A stretch of DNA of 64,000 nt from Liquorilactobacillus nagelii DSM 13675. GTDB lineage: Bacteria; Bacillota; Bacilli; Lactobacillales; Lactobacillaceae. The stretch covers positions 2,232,001 through 2,296,000 of the forward strand of contig NZ_CP049304.1 of NCBI RefSeq assembly GCF_019444005.1. The letters are read 5' to 3'. Below the pieces are notes generated by a model, which saw nothing but the letters and a program-made list of their open reading frames with translations, was not told the DNA's origin and made no database searches. Position numbers and translations under genes: made by a program. Shown here piece by piece: positions 7,912 to 15,633 of the stretch (position 1 is the first letter of the stretch; each line of letters begins with the position of its first letter).

Positions 7912-7962
7912 TGAAGCGGCTTGCATGGGAAGTCCTGTTATCAGCGGGGCTTCCTTTTTCAT
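7838..7962 (-). ncRNA. Antisense RNA antitoxin to the holin-like toxin
   Basis: On the minus strand TATAAT (7974-7969) with an upstream TGC starts a transcript that runs through the 3' untranslated part of the toxin mRNA. It ends at a hairpin (7872-7878 with 7847-7853) followed by a GGCTTTTTTATTTTTT tail over the last toxin codons. An overlapping convergent RNA with its own promoter and terminator is the standard type I antitoxin layout. The 5' and 3' ends are predicted only. Confidence 0.6.
7928..7959 (+). terminator. Terminator of the toxin mRNA
   Basis: GGAAGTCC pairs with GGGGCTTCC, followed by TTTTT. It lies inside the antisense RNA region, so the two transcripts overlap by about 120 bases. 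Confidence 0.65.
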
Positions 7963-7994
7963 ACTCTTATTATAGCATGACTTAACAAAACTGG

Positions 7995-8145
7995 CTAACA
8001 TTTCAGACTTTGATTAGATTCGGGATCGGGTTGTTTGATTTTTGGATTTTCTTCAGCAAATGCTTTCAGCTGTTTTAGCGTTCGCTCACTGATTTCTTGG
8101 TGAACCTCATGTAACTGGTTTTTTAGTTCTGATTTTTGTTGAGGA
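7995..8145 (-). pseudogene. C-terminal fragment of an unrecognised gene
   Basis: The minus frame reads TYPQQKSELKNQLHEVHQEI, then SERTLKQLKAFAEENPKIKQ to a stop at 7995: a charged helical tail with coiled-coil character. Upstream of about 8147 the same frame runs antisense through the next gene, so the original N-terminus is gone. I do not recognise the family. A breakpoint near 8147 separates it from the neighbouring relic. Confidence 0.3.
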
Positions 8146-8146
8146 T

Positions 8147-8689
8147 ATGTTAACAGGATATTCTGGCAACTTAGGATTCTCAATTCCAACAAAGTGGGCT
8201 TTCGATCAGTTTGCAGAAATTTCAATTAGTGATTTTGCAATTGATAAGGTTGCGACTAGTTCTACCCGAGAAACAGCGACTAAAGATTTTAACATTACTA
8301 ATTCTGAGGGTAATAATGATGATCTTCAAAGAATAAATAATATCATTCAAGAACTTGCAGATAATAATGGACTTTTTCAGTTTGTAAAATCAGTTGGTGT
8401 TAAAGCTTTTGGTGAAACTTATACGGTAGAGACTCTATTAGTTACGTTAATGTTAAAGGTTGATGTAGGCAGTTCAATTTCAACGAATAATAGCAATTTA
8501 GGAGTTACTTATAATGTGACTAATGGAGATGTTAGTTTTACGCTTGATGACCCAATTAAAGAATTATTAACAGAGAACAACGCGGCATTGGGAGCAGACC
8601 AAGTAGTTAAGAAAGTTCAGCAAGCAGCCGGAACGATTAAAAATGGCTTGACCCCAGTAGAATACCGGGAGCAAGCCATGGTTGCTTAA
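8147..8689 (+). CDS. Chimeric ORF: unknown protein fused to an IS3 transposase tail
   Basis: A 180-residue ORF. The first part (MLTGYSGNLGFSIPTKWAFD) is similar to the relic at 59391-59707, whose counterpart reads MPSNWSFDQFTEY, so this is a repeated gene family of unknown function. The middle is acidic and Asn/Ser-rich without known motifs. The last 15 residues (NGLTPVEYREQAMVA) are the classic C-terminus of IS3-family OrfB transposases, and the DNA after the stop looks like an IS3 right end. The ORF therefore arose by insertion or deletion joining two unrelated genes, and it is doubtful that it makes a functional protein. GAGG is only two bases before the ATG, which is poor. Confidence 0.45.
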   Translation: MLTGYSGNLGFSIPTKWAFDQFAEISISDFAIDKVATSSTRETATKDFNITNSEGNNDDLQRINNIIQELADNNGLFQFVKSVGVKAFGETYTVETLLVTLMLKVDVGSSISTNNSNLGVTYNVTNGDVSFTLDDPIKELLTENNAALGADQVVKKVQQAAGTIKNGLTPVEYREQAMVA

Positions 8690-8740
8690 TTCAAAATCTA
8701 AATTGTCTAACTTTTCTATTGCACTTCAAATCATTGTTTG
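8640..8740 (+). mobile_element. Right-end relic of an IS3-family element
   Basis: The last codons of OrfB (NGLTPVEYREQ) are followed by AATTGTCTAACTTTT and TTGCACTTCA, the arrangement seen at right ends of IS3-family elements in lactobacilli. The rest of the element is missing. Confidence 0.5.
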
Positions 8741-8770
8741 CTCTTTTAGCATGAATAATACTATTTTGAG

Positions 8771-8881
8771 AAACTAAAAACATTAGGAAAAGTAATTAAG
8801 GGCTCCGGACATTACATTCCAGAAGAAAAACTGCAAGAATTGGCTGTACAACTCTTGGAGTTTATTAAAGGGTTAATTTAA
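8771..8881 (+). pseudogene. C-terminal fragment of a possible alpha/beta hydrolase
   Basis: The frame KVIKGSGHYIPEEKLQELAV then QLLEFIKGLI and a stop resembles the end of alpha/beta hydrolases, where GHYIPEE carries the catalytic His and the last helix follows. There is no upstream part. This is recognition of a short pattern only. Confidence 0.3.
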
Positions 8882-8943
8882 ATATAAATTTAGGGTCAAT
8901 AATCTTAAATCGCCCCTCAAAAACATTGATAAAATAGCTTCTT

Positions 8944-9300
8944 TTATTTGTCATTTTTTCGATAACTTTTAGACTGATTTTGCCCAGGAAATAAACGATC
9001 GTGCGATCCTACTCGAATTCCGATTAAGACTAGTTCATCTTTATCAATCGTATAAACAACCAGGACATCGTTAGTTTCATTTGGTATTTTGTTTTTCGGT
9101 GTATCTCGTAAATGAAATTCATTATATCCGCTCATTCGCCGATTAAGCTCATGATCTTCAAATTCTGGTGGCAATTGTTGTTGTTCAAGTAACAGGTCGA
9201 TAGCTGCTCGAGCTTCATCAATAATAGTTTTGTTTAAACTGGCTAACCGCTTCAGGTCGGCGTTAAAAGTGGCACGTGGTTTAAACTTTAGTTTTTTCAT
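8944..9300 (-). CDS. RelE/YafQ-type toxin
   Basis: A 118-residue toxin of the RelE/ParE superfamily. Family features are KFKPRATFNADLKRL at the N-terminus, LRDTPKNKIPNETNDVLVVY and the terminal strand LVLIGIRVGSHDRLF, where Arg/His/Asp residues serve catalysis in YafQ-like ribosome-dependent RNases. At 118 residues it is slightly long because of a basic tail. It overlaps the upstream Phd-type gene by four bases, so the antitoxin is translated first. It is likely autoregulated through three repeats upstream of the antitoxin. Confidence 0.8.
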   Translation of the reverse strand: MKKLKFKPRATFNADLKRLASLNKTIIDEARAAIDLLLEQQQLPPEFEDHELNRRMSGYNEFHLRDTPKNKIPNETNDVLVVYTIDKDELVLIGIRVGSHDRLFPGQNQSKSYRKNDK

Positions 9301-9578
9301 GCTTTAAACTTACCCCAATAATCATCATTTGATTCTACAATTTCATCATCAGGCAAAACATGTCGTTTAATTAATTGATCACGCGCAATTGCATATTCTA
9401 ATGAGCCTTCTTTCGCTTTTAATGCTCTTTCTAGCCAGTCCATTTTTTCTTGCGAAACGATGGCCACTGCTCGATTATTTGAACGTGCAATATAAACGGT
9501 TTCGTCTTCGTCATTAACTTGGTCCAAATATTTTTTTAGATTAGCGCGGAAATCGCTTTGTGTTAGTGCCAATGTCAT
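9297..9578 (-). CDS. Phd/YefM-type antitoxin
   Basis: A 93-residue antitoxin. The N-terminal Phd/YefM domain (ALTQSDFRANLKKYLDQVND, then ETVYIARSNNRAVAIVSQEK) binds DNA as a dimer, and the acidic C-terminus (LPDDEIVESNDDYWGKF) should wrap the toxin. GAGGGTGG lies upstream of the ATG. A Phd-type antitoxin with a YafQ/RelE-type toxin is a mixed but common pairing. Confidence 0.82.
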   Translation of the reverse strand: MTLALTQSDFRANLKKYLDQVNDEDETVYIARSNNRAVAIVSQEKMDWLERALKAKEGSLEYAIARDQLIKRHVLPDDEIVESNDDYWGKFKA

Positions 9579-9593
9579 ATTACCACCCTCTCT

Positions 9594-9624
9594 TTGTACT
9601 TAATGTTGTACTTCAATTTGTACT
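9594..9624. promoter_or_regulatory. Three TTGTACT repeats, operator of the Phd-RelE pair
   Basis: TTGTACT occurs at 9594-9600, 9606-9612 and 9618-9624, exactly 12 bases apart, just upstream of the antitoxin. Regular spacing near one helical turn suggests cooperative binding by the antitoxin complex. Confidence 0.6.
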
Positions 9625-9659
9625 AAAAATCAAAAAATTCATTTAAAAGGGCTAAAATT

Positions 9660-10219
9660 ATGCAACAAGTTGTCTCACCTATCAAAGATTCAAACGTCCT
9701 CAAAGAAGTGCAAAATACTTTACTCAATAATTTCAAAGCTGGCCGACGTAACTATACAGCTTTTCAAGTTGGTAATAAGAGTCAGTGACGTCATGTGCTT
9801 AAAACAGGCCGATATCTTTAATCCAGACGATTCTATTAAACAAAACGCGTTCATTCACGACAAAAAAACTGGTAAACCTAACATCTTGTATCTTAAGCCA
9901 GTTCAAACAGACCTCTTATTGTATCGTCAAGGGGCTGCTTGTCTGAATGGCTTTTTCCTTCTATCAAACACCCAGAACGACATATCACAGAAAAATAGTT
10001 TTACAAAGTTATGGGCAGAGTCGGTGATTTATCAGATATTAATTACCTAGGTACGCACACAATGCGCAAAAATGGTGCTTATCGAGTTTACATGCAATCT
10101 AATTACAATATTGGCCTAGGCATGTACTTTTTAAATTTTTCCAGTGAAGCCCTTTAGCTTATTTAGGCTTGGACCAAGCAAGTACCGAAACCATGTTGGA
10201 TTAAATTGATTTTGGTTAG
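9660..10219 (+). pseudogene. Tyrosine recombinase/integrase pseudogene
   Basis: Pieces of a XerC/D-like recombinase lie in several frames. MQQVVSPIKDSNVLKEVQNT and FKAGRRNYTAFQVG come first; RVSDVMCLKQADIFNPDDSI and NAFIHDKKTGKPNILYLKP follow after a frameshift near 9780; then ITEK, RVGDLSDINYLGTHTMRKNG and AYRVYMQSNYNIGLG with the catalytic HTMRK motif; then LAYLGLDQAS and the closing residues. At least three frame changes and internal stops are present. ATG 9660 to the last stop at 10219 marks the original extent of about 185 codons. Confidence 0.75.
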
Positions 10220-10232
10220 AATTGATTATTTT

Positions 10233-10424
10233 TTAGTTGTTGGCGAAAAAATGAATTTTTGTCCAAAAAGTATTCACTAAACGATAAATGTCGCACGTTT
10301 TAGGTTCAGCCGGACCTAGAATAAGTTGTCCGACTTCATAGACGGAATCCCAAGAACGCTCAAAAATAGCTTTGTAAAAGGGTGGCTCAAATATAATAGT
10401 CAATGAACTTTTAATGGTATCCAT
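10233..10424 (-). pseudogene. Truncated YjdF (DUF2992) N-terminal part
   Basis: A 63-residue reading matches the start of YjdF/DUF2992: SSLTIIFEPPFYKAIFERSW, then YEVGQLILGPAEPKTCDIYR and FWTKIHFF. Full-length relatives have about 130-140 residues with a Lys-rich tail, so roughly half is missing where the integrase relic begins. TAAGGAGGT precedes the ATG well. YjdF genes are often preceded by a riboswitch for azaaromatic compounds, and the upstream leader here is indeed structured. The stub may still be expressed, but function is unlikely. Confidence 0.55.
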
Positions 10425-10454
10425 TAGACTACCTCCTTAAAGTTAATTAAGAAA

Positions 10455-10545
10455 GAAGGACAACCAAGGAGGCAGGTTACTGATAGCTATTTGCTATGTC
10501 CGGACTACCAACCGAACAGTGTTTTTACTTTCCACTCACATTCTA
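10455..10545 (-). promoter_or_regulatory. Structured leader of the yjdF remnant, possible yjdF riboswitch
   Basis: On the minus strand GGAC (10501-10498) pairs with GTCC (10461-10458) and encloses two hairpins, ATAGC/GCTAT and AACC/GGTT. A CGGTTGGTAGTCC segment lies just before them. A three-way junction upstream of a DUF2992 gene suggests the yjdF-motif RNA. I could not check its consensus. Confidence 0.4.
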
Positions 10546-10572
10546 GTACAGATACTTAGCCATGACAATCGG

Positions 10573-12237
10573 CTATAAAGTACACCAAACTAAACTTTCA
10601 TAGGGCCGAAGGTGTAACTCCTGTGGCAATTTATCTAAGTTATTAGGATAATTACTCAACAAAATCTTGCCTTTTTGTTTGGTACACATAGTTGGAAGCT
10701 TAACAATCGTGTCAGTGCCATAGAAATTGTTAAAGACAAAGATTTTTTCACTTGAATCGGCGAGACATCTAGCGTATGCAAAAACAGCATGATTGTCTTC
10801 CAACAAGGGGATAAAGTGCCCCTGGGAAATGAGTCGGTAATTTTTTCTAAGCGCAATTAGTTTTTGGTAATAGTTAAAGATTTCGCCGTGATCTAGTTCG
10901 GCGTTAACATTAATTTCTGCTTGATTAGTTGGTTGCAGCCAGGGTGTGCCATTAGTGAATCCGGCAGTTGCCGAAGCATCCCAGTGCATAGGAATACGCG
11001 AGTTATCACGGGATTTACCTTTGATTAAGTTAAAAGCTGCTTGCGGTGTTTTCCCTTGCCGCAACAGTTCTTTATAAGCATTCAGGGACTCAACATCAAC
11101 AAAATCAGAAATAGACTTGTAATCGGGGTTAATCATGCCGAGTTCTTCGCCTTGATAGATAAAAGGTGTACCTCGTAGACAATGAAGAGCAGTAGCCAAC
11201 ATTTGAGCTGATTTTATTCGATATTTGTCGGTATCGCCAAAGCGACTTAAAGCCCAAGGTTGATCGTGGTTATTCCAAAAAAGGGCATTCCAACCGTTAC
11301 CGCGATCCATGTTTAATTGCCAGGAGGTCAGTAGTGATTTTAATTTCATGAAATCAAAGGGCATGTTAGACCACTTTTGACCGTTTTTATAGTCTACTTT
11401 TAGATGATGAAAGGTAAAGACCATAGATAGTTCATGTTCTTGTGGTCGCGTGTATTCAATTGAATTTGCAATACTAGTGGATGACATTTCACCAACTGTA
11501 ATAATCTCTTTATCTTGGCCAAAACTATTTTGGTTTAGTTCTTTAAGATATTGATGAACAACAGGAGTATCAGTGTACAAAGTTTTTTCTTGAATTGGAT
11601 TGAGTGAATCAACTAGTTCATGATCCTTGCCAATAACGTTGATAACGTCAAACCGAAAGCCTTGAACGCCTTTTTTACGCCAAAAGTTTACAATTTTACT
11701 AGCTTCAGCGCGAACATCAGGATTGTGCCAATCTAGGTCAGCTTGAGTTGGATCGTATAGATGCAGATAATATAGCTCACTTTGACCAAAACGACTCCAA
11801 GCAGGGCCACCAAACTTAGATTGCCAGTTGTTCGGCAGACTGCCAGCAACTTTAGCAGGTCGTAGATAAAAATAGCGTTGATATTTTTTATTACCAGCAA
11901 GCGCTTTTTGAAACCATTCATGTTGGGTGGAACAGTGATTAAATACCATATCCAACATCACACCAACATTAATTTTTTTAAGTTCGGCAACTAATTGTTC
12001 AAAATCAGCCATTGTACCAAAACGTTCATCAATCTGATAGTAATCAGCAATATCATAGCCATTATCATTTTGTGGTGAAACAAAGAAAGGGTTAAACCAA
12101 ATCATATCGACATTCAATTTAGCAATATAAGGTATTTTGGCAATGATGCCTTGCAAGTCGCCTAAACCATCGCCATCACTATCATAAAATGATTTTGGAT
12201 AAATTTGATAGATAACTTTTTCGCCTAAATTAATCAT
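10573..12237 (-). CDS. treC: Alpha,alpha-phosphotrehalase (trehalose-6-phosphate hydrolase)
   Basis: A 554-residue GH13 enzyme that splits trehalose 6-phosphate from the PTS into glucose and glucose 6-phosphate in the cytosol. The barrel motifs are present: DMVFNH (residues 96-101), GFRFDVINVIGK with the nucleophile Asp near 199, TVGEMS with the acid Glu near 250, and NNHDQP. The length is normal. It is the second gene after treR on the minus strand and diverges with it from treP. ATATCCTCC in the forward direction is its GGAGGATAT ribosome site. The whole unit should be induced by trehalose through TreR. Confidence 0.93.
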   Translation of the reverse strand: MINLGEKVIYQIYPKSFYDSDGDGLGDLQGIIAKIPYIAKLNVDMIWFNPFFVSPQNDNGYDIADYYQIDERFGTMADFEQLVAELKKINVGVMLDMVFNHCSTQHEWFQKALAGNKKYQRYFYLRPAKVAGSLPNNWQSKFGGPAWSRFGQSELYYLHLYDPTQADLDWHNPDVRAEASKIVNFWRKKGVQGFRFDVINVIGKDHELVDSLNPIQEKTLYTDTPVVHQYLKELNQNSFGQDKEIITVGEMSSTSIANSIEYTRPQEHELSMVFTFHHLKVDYKNGQKWSNMPFDFMKLKSLLTSWQLNMDRGNGWNALFWNNHDQPWALSRFGDTDKYRIKSAQMLATALHCLRGTPFIYQGEELGMINPDYKSISDFVDVESLNAYKELLRQGKTPQAAFNLIKGKSRDNSRIPMHWDASATAGFTNGTPWLQPTNQAEINVNAELDHGEIFNYYQKLIALRKNYRLISQGHFIPLLEDNHAVFAYARCLADSSEKIFVFNNFYGTDTIVKLPTMCTKQKGKILLSNYPNNLDKLPQELHLRPYESLVWCTL

Positions 12238-12253
12238 AATATCCTCCTAATAG

Positions 12254-12970
12254 CTATATTTTACGTCGACGAGCAAAGTCGTTAAAACTAAACTCGTCAG
12301 GATTATGGTATGAAGCGGTAATTTGAAAAAGGGAGGTATCTTCTAAATATGTTTTGCTAAAAACCAAAACAGCTCGTTTGTCATGGTCAAGGTGCAAAGC
12401 TTGTGCAATATAATCATCGACCTTGCGAACGGTTATTTCTTTAGTAGCATAGGAGATCTTTATTCCTAACTCATCTTCTAGATAAGCATAAATCGAATTT
12501 TTAGCAGCAGCTAGTGGTAATGATTTTACCGTTGGATTTAGGAGATAGTCTCGGTCTAAAACAGCAGGCTCACCATCAATTAAACGTAATCTTTCTAAAT
12601 AGAAAACTTTTTTTGCAGGAACTGCTTCGATAGAAAGATTAGCAGGCAATTTATCTAATTCTTCTAGACGTAAAACTTTGGTTTCAGCATTCATTCCCAA
12701 GGCTTGGTTAAGTTCTTTGAAACTAGTAATGCCAGAAACAGGAAAGGAATATCTTTGGATATCCAAAACAAGTGATCCTTTGCCTTTAATTTTTTGAATT
12801 AAACCGAGATCCATCAGATCCTCTAGGGCTTTGCGGACAGTATTTCGAGCAGCACCATATAATTCTGAAAGTTGATTTTCACTAGGTAGATATTCCCCTG
12901 GACTATATACTTTATGCTTAATCTTGAGTGCGATATCACGAGTGATGATCTCTTGTTTGCTATTTTCCAT
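12254..12970 (-). CDS. treR: Trehalose operon repressor TreR (GntR/UTRA)
   Basis: A 238-residue GntR-family repressor. The winged helix is residues 6-65 (QLSELYGAARNTVRKALEDL is the recognition helix area), followed by a UTRA effector domain (ERLRLIDGEPAVLDRDYLL). It binds trehalose 6-phosphate in relatives. The ATG at 12970 is preferred over the one at 12982, which touches the AGGAG site. It is 16 bases upstream of treC, so the two are cotranscribed. Palindromes of TTGTGCGCACAA type lie in the treR-treP gap and are the expected binding sites. Confidence 0.88.
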   Translation of the reverse strand: MENSKQEIITRDIALKIKHKVYSPGEYLPSENQLSELYGAARNTVRKALEDLMDLGLIQKIKGKGSLVLDIQRYSFPVSGITSFKELNQALGMNAETKVLRLEELDKLPANLSIEAVPAKKVFYLERLRLIDGEPAVLDRDYLLNPTVKSLPLAAAKNSIYAYLEDELGIKISYATKEITVRKVDDYIAQALHLDHDKRAVLVFSKTYLEDTSLFQITASYHNPDEFSFNDFARRRKI

Positions 12971-13018
12971 ATTAAAACACATTCTCCTAATGACTTTTTA
13001 TATTATTATATTATTTGA

Positions 13019-13028
13019 TGTGCGCACA
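13019..13028. promoter_or_regulatory. Second TreR half-operator
   Basis: TGTGCGCACA is a perfect 10-base palindrome and the core of the bigger site at 13094-13109. It sits nearer to treR, which suggests autoregulation. Confidence 0.6.
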
Positions 13029-13088
13029 AGCAATGCAAACTACAATAAAATTACTAATATTTAAACAAATAAAATGCTTACAATATAA

Positions 13089-13120
13089 TTGACACTTGTG
13101 CGCACAAGTTGTAATATAAT
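13089..13120 (+). promoter_or_regulatory. treP promoter with embedded TreR operator
   Basis: TTGACA (13089-13094) is followed 17-20 bases later by TAATATAAT. The 16-base perfect palindrome ACTTGTGCGCACAAGT (13094-13109) fills the spacer, so bound TreR would block RNA polymerase. Confidence 0.8.
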
Positions 13121-13127
13121 TTTGAAA

Positions 13128-13141
13128 GGAAAACGCTTTAA
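13128..13141 (+). promoter_or_regulatory. Catabolite-responsive element of treP
   Basis: GGAAAACGCTTTAA matches the cre consensus TGWAANCGNTNWCA at 12 of 14 positions and lies between the -10 box and the start codon, where CcpA acts as a roadblock. Confidence 0.6.
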
Positions 13142-13160
13142 CAAAATGGAGGTAAAACTA

Positions 13161-15041
13161 ATGGCAAAAAAAGATTATACCCAGTTAGCGGACAACGTTA
13201 TTAAAGATGTTGGTGGAAAAGACAATATAAAAAACGTTATCCATTGTATTACCCGGCTGCGCTTCTATCTAAAAGATGAGAGCAAAGCTAATGATGATGC
13301 TCTGCGAGAAAATAGTGATGTATTAGACGTTATCCATGCTTCAGGTCAATATCAGGTTGTTATTGGTAACGAAGTAAGCAATGTTTTTGATGCAGTTAGC
13401 AAACAACTTGGCGCGGATTTTAGCGATGGTGAACAAGATATAACAACAAACAATGATAATGATAAACGCAATCCGATAACGCGTGGATTTGAAAATTTAA
13501 TTGGTTTTATTACAGGGGCAATGAGCCCGGTTATAGGCGTAATTGCAGCAGCTGGTATTATTAAAGGTATTTTGGCATTATTAACATTACCACAACTTGG
13601 TTCATTATTAAGTTCAACCAGTGTTCTTTATATTACAATAAGTGCAATTGCAGATTCTGCTTTTTATTTTCTGCCTATACTAGTTGGTTATGCAGCTGCT
13701 AAAAGATTAAACAGTGATCCAATAGTTGCAGCCGTTATTGGTGGTGTATTAGCATATCCATCCCTGGTTAATTATGGGAAAGCCTTTAAGTTAATGTTTG
13801 AGATCGGTGGCTTCAAATTTCAATTTTTGAATTATACGTACTCGATTTTTCCAATGATTTTGGCTGCTTATATGGCTAAAAAACTAAGTGAATGGTTAAA
13901 AGAGCATCTTCCAAGTTATTTGCAGATGATTTTTAATCCCTTAATTACAGTAATGATTGTTTCGACAATTACACTTGTGATTACAGGCCCTATTATTCAA
14001 GGCTTTGCCAATGGAATTGCTGATGTAATCAACTGGTTGGTTAACGCTTCTGGCTGGCTTGGCGGTTTTGTTATTGGAGGATTCTACCAAGTTCTAGTTA
14101 TTTTCGGTTTGCATTGGGGCGTTGTTCCGCTGGTTGCTCAACAAATTACGGGAAGTGGACAAAGTGCGTTAAATGCGATTATCTGTTCAACAATGGTTTC
14201 ACAAGGGGCTGCTGTTTTAGCAGTTGCCATCAAGTCGCATAAAGATAAGATCAAAGAAGTTGGTTTTGCAGCTGCAATTTCAGCTTTTTGCGGAGTAACA
14301 GAGCCGGCAATTTACGGGGTTAACTTACGCTATCGTAAAGTCTTTATCTCTGGTTTAATGGGTTCGGCTGTCGGTGGTTTGATAACTGGTTTAATGCACG
14401 GAACAATGTATGGTTTTACAGGATCATTAATTGGCTTTTCTTCTTTCTTCAATCCTCAACATCCAACTGATTTAAATAGTTTCTATGCCTTCTTATTGGC
14501 TAGTGCAGCAGCACTTGTAGTATCGTTTATTGCAACCTGGTTCTGGGGTTATAACGATAACATGGAGATAGGCAAGAAAGTTGATAAGAAACAACGCCCA
14601 GGTTCAAAAATTACGACCCAAACAGGTACTAAAGAAACTTTGAGTGTTCCAGTTGAAGGCAAAGTTATTCCATTATCAAAAGTAAACGATCAGGTGTTTT
14701 CTGCAGGTACTATGGGAGAAGGCTTTGCAGTTGAGCCAACTAAAGGAATATTACGGGCACCAGTTGATGCAGAAGTAACGGTTGCATATGAAACAGGTCA
14801 TGCAATTGGGTTAACTACTATGGCTGGAGCAGAAATTCTTTTGCATATTGGTTTGGATACAGTAATGATGAAAGGCAAAGGCTTCGATGTCAAAGTCAAA
14901 CAAGAACAGTTTGTTAAACGAGGAGATGTACTTGTTGAATTTGATATTGATGCGATTAAACAAGCGGGCTATGATCCAACGGTAATTGTGGTGATCACAG
15001 ATCCACATGGTGTAGATGTAGCGACACCAGCATTAGCGTAA
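13161..15041 (+). CDS. treP: PTS trehalose-type permease EIIBCA
   Basis: A 626-residue PTS permease that imports and phosphorylates trehalose. The IIB domain comes first, with its phospho-cysteine in VIHCITRLRFYL (about residues 30-41); IIC follows with about ten helices (residues 110-470, including GVTEPAIYGVNLRYRKVF); the glucose-type IIA domain is last, with the phospho-His in ILLHIGLDTV. The IIA domain is fused, so no separate donor is needed. The ATG at 13161 is chosen over upstream in-frame starts because TGGAGGTAAAAC precedes it. It is regulated by TreR and CcpA. Confidence 0.92.
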   Translation: MAKKDYTQLADNVIKDVGGKDNIKNVIHCITRLRFYLKDESKANDDALRENSDVLDVIHASGQYQVVIGNEVSNVFDAVSKQLGADFSDGEQDITTNNDNDKRNPITRGFENLIGFITGAMSPVIGVIAAAGIIKGILALLTLPQLGSLLSSTSVLYITISAIADSAFYFLPILVGYAAAKRLNSDPIVAAVIGGVLAYPSLVNYGKAFKLMFEIGGFKFQFLNYTYSIFPMILAAYMAKKLSEWLKEHLPSYLQMIFNPLITVMIVSTITLVITGPIIQGFANGIADVINWLVNASGWLGGFVIGGFYQVLVIFGLHWGVVPLVAQQITGSGQSALNAIICSTMVSQGAAVLAVAIKSHKDKIKEVGFAAAISAFCGVTEPAIYGVNLRYRKVFISGLMGSAVGGLITGLMHGTMYGFTGSLIGFSSFFNPQHPTDLNSFYAFLLASAAALVVSFIATWFWGYNDNMEIGKKVDKKQRPGSKITTQTGTKETLSVPVEGKVIPLSKVNDQVFSAGTMGEGFAVEPTKGILRAPVDAEVTVAYETGHAIGLTTMAGAEILLHIGLDTVMMKGKGFDVKVKQEQFVKRGDVLVEFDIDAIKQAGYDPTVIVVITDPHGVDVATPALA

Positions 15042-15156
15042 GAAAAGTAGTTGAATAGTTGAAAAGTGTCTGTGAAGTGTATCACCGAGATTGGACAACA
15101 ATTCGGGGAGGCTTCATGTTATAATTTTCTGCAAAGAAGTTTAGTAACACTATTGA

Positions 15157-15202
15157 CACCAAAACCCCTAACGATTCGCGGTCGTTAGGGTTTTTTTTGG
15201 TG
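15157..15202 (+). terminator. Terminator downstream of treP
   Basis: CCCTAACGA (15166-15174) pairs with TCGTTAGGG (15182-15190) and is followed by eight T. The stem extends through CACCAAAA/TTTTGGTG, so it may work in both directions. Confidence 0.85.
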
Positions 15203-15219
15203 GGCTAGATGTTGCCTAT

Positions 15220-15473
15220 TTAGTTTTCTTGCGATGCAATAGCCGTAAAACAAGCGAATATTAAGCCGACCACAAGAGAAGCAAAGAAAATTAGTAAACA
15301 ATCTGTGCATCTCCCAACTGTTGCAGTTTGGTGTGCATTCTCCCAAAGTTCTTTATTTTGTGTGAGATAAATATTTTCGTTGGGATGTTTAAGATCCTTG
15401 CCAGCTTGATAAACTTTTAATATCTTTTATATGTGAAGGCTAATTCACGTGTGGTAAGATGTCTATAGGCCAT
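15220..15473 (-). pseudogene. Small membrane protein split by a one-base frameshift
   Basis: From ATG 15473 the minus strand reads MAYRHLTTRELAFTYK and then stops. One extra A in the four-A run at 15428-15425 would join it to KILKVYQAGKDLKHPNENIY, LTQNKELWENAHQTATVGRC, TDCLLIFFASLVVGLIFACF and a short tail ending at 15220. The restored protein has 84 residues, a soluble basic N-terminus and one C-terminal membrane helix. I do not recognise it. Either the gene is newly broken or the base is a sequencing error. Confidence 0.45.
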
Positions 15474-15633
15474 TGTGGTTATCTTTTTTGATTAGGAATA
15501 TTCAAAAGTCTACCCTAAATGGCTTTTTGTTTCTAATTTAATTTTACAAATGACGTATACAAGTGAAAAAGGTTTCCTGATAAATAAATATTTGGACTTT
15601 TTATCGAGGAACAACAAGAAAGGTGTAATTCAA

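Noticed and set aside
8651..8689. Functional IS3 transposase
   Set aside because: Only the last residues of OrfB remain.
9670..10050. 126-residue ORF
   Set aside because: Only one frame of the broken integrase; its first third is not integrase sequence.
15062..15200. Small RNA between a TGTTATAAT box and the treP terminator
   Set aside because: The -35 region is missing; the hairpin is explained as the treP terminator.
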